From DASTQL01 sp035761805 (GTDB taxonomy: Bacteria > Actinomycetota > Actinomycetes > Jiangellales > Jiangellaceae): a stretch of 8,707 nt of DNA. Location of the stretch: the NCBI GenBank assembly GCA_035761805.1, contig DASTQL010000142.1, forward strand, positions 1-8,707, read 5' to 3'. Of the stretch, positions 5,787 through 8,707 are shown one piece after another. Position 1 is the stretch's first letter; each line of letters opens with the position of its first letter. Both the position numbers and the translations under genes were made by a program. The notes under the pieces were generated by a model. It saw only the letters and a list, made by a program, of their open reading frames with translations, was not told the origin of the DNA and searched no databases.

Positions 5787-6418
5787 CTCACTCGACCGCT
5801 ACCACCCGGCGTGCGGTGATCGCGCACTCCGAGCTCGACCTCTCCCTCGTGGTCGTGCAGCTGATGAAGGGCGTCGTCTACCGCGACTCCCATGAGCGGG
5901 CCTGGCGCCACCTCGTGCAGCTGCAGACCCAGGCCCGCGACTACTTCGACGTCATGGGCCTCACCGTGGTGGTCGACGAGGCCGAGGGCTACGCCTTCCT
6001 GCGCTCCCGCCCCGACGACGAGGCCGACGATTCGGTCCCCCGTCTCGTGGCCCGCCGAACGCTCTCCTTCCCGGTCAGCCTGTTGCTGGCCCTGCTGCGC
6101 AAGAAGCTCGCCGAGTTCGACGCCTCCGACTCCGACACCCGGCTCGTGCTCACCCGGGAGCAGATCCTCGAGACCGTCCGGCTCTTCGTGCCCGACAGCA
6201 GCAACGAGGCCCGCCTGGTCGACCAGATGGACACCACGATCGGCAAGGTCGTCGACCTCGGCTTCCTCCGCCGGGTCAAGGGTCAGGAGACGACCTACGA
6301 GGTACGGCGGGTGCTCAAGGCCTTCGTGGACGGCCAGTGGCTCGGGGATTTCGATCGGCGGCTGGCCGACTACGCCCGCAGCCTGAACCTCGACGAGGCC
6401 GAGGAGGCCGGGCAGTGA
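5783..6418 (+). CDS. jetB: Wadjet anti-plasmid system subunit JetB (DUF4194, MukE/MksE-like)
   Basis: This 211-residue protein is of the DUF4194 family, the KITE (tandem winged-helix) subunit that binds the JetA kleisin in the Wadjet SMC complex. Diagnostic segments are ELDLSLVVVQLMKGVVYRD (17-35), RRTLSFPVSLLLALLRKKL (91-109), SDTRLVLTREQI (117-128), NEARLVDQMDTTIGKVVDLG (141-160), and YEVRRVLKAFVDGQWLGDF (172-190). The length is normal for the family. Start ATG 5783 overlaps the jetA stop as ATGA. It has a strong AGGGAGGG site (5766-5773) 9 bases upstream within the jetA coding sequence, so translation may be both coupled and independently initiated. The stop overlaps the jetC start in the same way. 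No defect is seen. Confidence 0.93.
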   Translation: MTHSTATTRRAVIAHSELDLSLVVVQLMKGVVYRDSHERAWRHLVQLQTQARDYFDVMGLTVVVDEAEGYAFLRSRPDDEADDSVPRLVARRTLSFPVSLLLALLRKKLAEFDASDSDTRLVLTREQILETVRLFVPDSSNEARLVDQMDTTIGKVVDLGFLRRVKGQETTYEVRRVLKAFVDGQWLGDFDRRLADYARSLNLDEAEEAGQ

Positions 6419-8707
6419 CCCAGACACTCTTCCCCTCCATCCACCTGGAGCCCGACCCGGCGGAGACCCGCTCCGGCTTCCGGCTCGACCGCCTCGAGGT
6501 GCTCAACTGGGGCACCTTCGACCGGCACGTGTGGCGGCTCGACCTGCGGGGCGACAACACGCTGCTCACCGGCGACATCGGCTCGGGCAAGTCCACCGTC
6601 GTCGACGCGATCACCACCCTGCTGCTCCCCGCCCACCGGATCTCCTACAACAAGGCCGCCGGGGCCGACACGCGGGAGCGCGACCTCCGCTCCTACGTCC
6701 TCGGTCACTACAAGTCCGAGCGCAACGAGACGACCGGCACCTCCCGACCGGTCGCGTTGCGCGAGCCCGGCTCGGTCTCGGTCCTGCTCGGGGTCTTCCG
6801 CAACGAGGGCTACCACTCCGTGGTGAGCCTGGCCCAGGTGTTCTGGCTGCGCGACGCCGGCGCCGGGCAGCCTCAGCGGCTCTACGCCGTGGCCGACCGG
6901 GCGCTGTCGGTCGAGACGGACTTCGCCGACTTCGGCCCCGAGATCGCGGGACTGCGCCGCCGGCTCCGGGCCGACGCCGTCCAGGTCTTCGACCACTTCC
7001 CCGACTACGGCAAGCACTTCCGGAGGCGGCTCGGCATCCAGTCCGAGCAGGCGATGGAGCTCTTCCACCAGACCGTCTCGATGAAGTCGGTCGGCAACCT
7101 CAACGACTTCGTCCGCAGCCACATGCTCGAACCCTTCGACGGGGCCTCGTGGATCGACCGCCTCGTCGCGCACTTCGAGGACCTCACCCGCGCCCACGAC
7201 GCCGTATGCCGGGCCCAGGAGCAGCTGAGCCGCCTCGAGCCGGTGCTCGCCGACTGCGACCGCTACGACGCACTTGCCGAGGAGGTCGCCGGCCTGCACC
7301 GCGAGCGCGACGCCCTTCCCGCCTTCTTCGCCGAGCGACGGACGACGCACCTGGGGGCCCGGGCCAGCCGGCTGGAGGTCGAGCTTGGCGAGCTCGAGGG
7401 GGAAGCCACCAAGGTCGCCGGCGAGCTGACGACCAGGCGACAGACGCTGCAGCGCCTGCACGCCGAGCGGCTGGGCCTCGGCGGCGACCGGCTGGCCGAG
7501 ATCGAGCGTCAGGCCGGTGAGGAGGCCAGCCGCCGTGACGAGCGCCGCCGCAAGGCCGACCAGATGGCTCGCCTCCTGGAGGCGTCGGGCCTCGACCCGG
7601 TCGACAACACCACCAGCTTCGAACGGCGCCGTCAGGAGGTCGCGGCCCTCCGCACCGAGCTGGGTGACTCGCTCGCCCGGATCCAGAACTCCCACACCGA
7701 CGTGGCGGTCGAGAAGCGACAGGTCGAGGAGGAGAGCGAGGAGGTCAACGCCGAGCTGCGCAGCCTGAGCGGGCGCCGCAGCAACATCCCGCGCCAGGCC
7801 CTGCAGCTGCGAGAGGCCCTCGGCGACGCGCTCGGGGTGGAACCCGACACGATCCCCTTCGCCGGTGAGCTGATCCAGGTCCGTGCCGACGCCCAGGAGT
7901 GGGAGGGCGCGGCCGAGCGGGTCCTCCGCAGCTTCGCCCTGTCCTTGCTCGTACCTGACCGCCACTACGCCGCGGTCGCCGACTGGATCGACGGTCGCCA
8001 TCTCGGCGCGCGCGTCGTCTACTACCGCGTCCCCGAGACTCCCGTACGGAGGGAGCCGGTCGACCCGCCGGAGACGCTGCGGCTTCACGAGGTGCTGGAG
8101 GTGCGGGACTCGCCGTTCTCGACCTGGCTGGAGCGGGAGCTGGTCACCAGGGCCGACTACGAGTGCGTCGGGGCGGTCGCCGAGCTGCGCCGCGCGCACC
8201 GGGCGGTGACCCGGGCCGGCCAGGTCAAGCGCGACCGCCACCACGAGAAGGACGACCGCAGCCGGATCGACGACCGCAGCCGCTACGTGCTCGGCTGGGA
8301 CAACGGTCGCAAGATCGACGCGCTGCTCGACCGGGCGAGGGCCATCCAGACTCGCCGGGTCGCAGTCGACGAGCGGCTCCGCCTGCTGACCACGGAACGC
8401 CGCGCGGTCGAGGGGCGCCGGACTGCGCTCGAGCAGGTCGCGGTCTTCACCGAGTTCGGAGAGGTCGACTGGCAGTCCTCGGTCCGGCGGATCGAGACTC
8501 TGGAGGCCGAGCGAGCCGCACTCGAGGCGGCCTCGGGCGAGCTCGCCCGGGTCGGCTCGCAGATCGCCGAGACCGAGGCAGCGATAGGCGCGGCCGAAGA
8601 GCGCGGCCGCCTGCTCGAGCGGCGCCGGGGCGAGGTGGACCACGAGCTGGCCGCCACCGCCGAGGGCCTCGCCCGGGCCCACCGGACCCTGGAGGCGGCG
8701 GGCGACG
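6415..8707 (+). CDS. jetC: Wadjet anti-plasmid system subunit JetC (MukB/MksB-like SMC ATPase), 3'-partial
   Basis: This is the N-terminal 764 residues of an SMC-type ATPase, the motor that extrudes plasmid DNA in Wadjet. The frame starts at a GTG overlapping the jetB stop (GTGA), with GAGGAGG (6401-6407) 7 bases upstream, and is open to the window edge. The N-terminal head has LNWGTFDRH (30-38) and a Walker A GDIGSGKST (53-61, K59). It is followed by the family motifs YNKAAGAD (78-85), RDLRSYVLGHYKSE (88-101) and MKSVGNLNDFVRSHMLE (223-239). A charged coiled coil (about 240-470) leads to the hinge (about 475-620), which has EWEGAAERVLRSFALSLLVP. The returning coiled coil runs from about 640 to the edge. 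Walker B, the ABC signature and the rest of the C-terminal head must lie beyond the window, as the family is about 1100 residues long. No frameshift or internal stop was found. jetD should follow. Confidence 0.93.
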   Translation, partial: MTQTLFPSIHLEPDPAETRSGFRLDRLEVLNWGTFDRHVWRLDLRGDNTLLTGDIGSGKSTVVDAITTLLLPAHRISYNKAAGADTRERDLRSYVLGHYKSERNETTGTSRPVALREPGSVSVLLGVFRNEGYHSVVSLAQVFWLRDAGAGQPQRLYAVADRALSVETDFADFGPEIAGLRRRLRADAVQVFDHFPDYGKHFRRRLGIQSEQAMELFHQTVSMKSVGNLNDFVRSHMLEPFDGASWIDRLVAHFEDLTRAHDAVCRAQEQLSRLEPVLADCDRYDALAEEVAGLHRERDALPAFFAERRTTHLGARASRLEVELGELEGEATKVAGELTTRRQTLQRLHAERLGLGGDRLAEIERQAGEEASRRDERRRKADQMARLLEASGLDPVDNTTSFERRRQEVAALRTELGDSLARIQNSHTDVAVEKRQVEEESEEVNAELRSLSGRRSNIPRQALQLREALGDALGVEPDTIPFAGELIQVRADAQEWEGAAERVLRSFALSLLVPDRHYAAVADWIDGRHLGARVVYYRVPETPVRREPVDPPETLRLHEVLEVRDSPFSTWLERELVTRADYECVGAVAELRRAHRAVTRAGQVKRDRHHEKDDRSRIDDRSRYVLGWDNGRKIDALLDRARAIQTRRVAVDERLRLLTTERRAVEGRRTALEQVAVFTEFGEVDWQSSVRRIETLEAERAALEAASGELARVGSQIAETEAAIGAAEERGRLLERRRGEVDHELAATAEGLARAHRTLEAAGD

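Noticed and set aside
5411..6427. A 338-codon minus-strand frame across the jetA-jetB junction
   Set aside because: It is antisense to two well-recognised genes with 4-base overlap and shows no domain of its own.
6370..8682. A 770-codon open minus-strand frame
   Set aside because: It is the mirror of the jetC coding frame in GC-rich DNA, with repetitive Leu/Gly/Asp/Val/Ala composition. The plus strand carries a clear SMC ATPase with Walker A and family motifs.
1..8707. CRISPR arrays, tRNA or rRNA genes, integrases or transposases
   Set aside because: No regularly spaced repeats, cloverleaf-like segments, rRNA motifs or mobile-element proteins were seen when reading both strands.

Overview
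The window is uniformly very GC-rich. Codons end mostly in G or C, several genes start with GTG, and genes overlap by 4 bases. The long antisense reading frames are typical of high-GC genomes. Together with the protein families, this points to an actinobacterial chromosome (a Nocardioides-like or related genus is a guess). No rRNA, tRNA, CRISPR array, transposase or integrase was seen.

Left block (1-1158, + strand): the 3' end of an alpha-ketoacid dehydrogenase E1 beta gene, cut by the window edge, is translationally coupled to a 77-residue gene for a free-standing lipoyl domain. No E2 catalytic core or E3 follows, because the next gene is convergent. A GC-rich inverted-repeat region (1165-1244) separates the two convergent units and probably acts as a bidirectional terminator.

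Middle block (1240-3869, - strand): a TetR-family repressor gene lies 19 bases upstream of a flavin-containing monooxygenase gene, forming a tetR-fmo operon. A sigma70-type promoter and an overlapping imperfect palindrome just upstream of tetR suggest autorepression. The last 12 codons and the stop of the monooxygenase gene lie inside an 80-bp imperfect palindrome centred on GAATTC (1812-1891). Beyond it, on the same strand, is a DUF1269-type protein gene.

A 432-base intergenic region (3870-4301) separates the divergent tetR and jet units. It holds the tetR promoter, several small inverted repeats, possible remains of a decayed gene, and a leaderless-type promoter for the next operon.

Right block (4302-8707, + strand): jetA (DUF3375), jetB (DUF4194) and the first 764 codons of jetC (MukB-like SMC ATPase), each overlapping the next by 4 bases. 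This is a Wadjet (JetABCD / MksBEFG / EptABCD) anti-plasmid defence operon. JetA (kleisin) and JetB (KITE) join with JetC into an SMC motor that extrudes DNA loops. The nuclease JetD, which cleaves small circular DNA, is expected just beyond the right edge but is not in the window. Wadjet is a described system; the least explained items here are the 80-bp palindrome and the lone lipoyl-domain gene.
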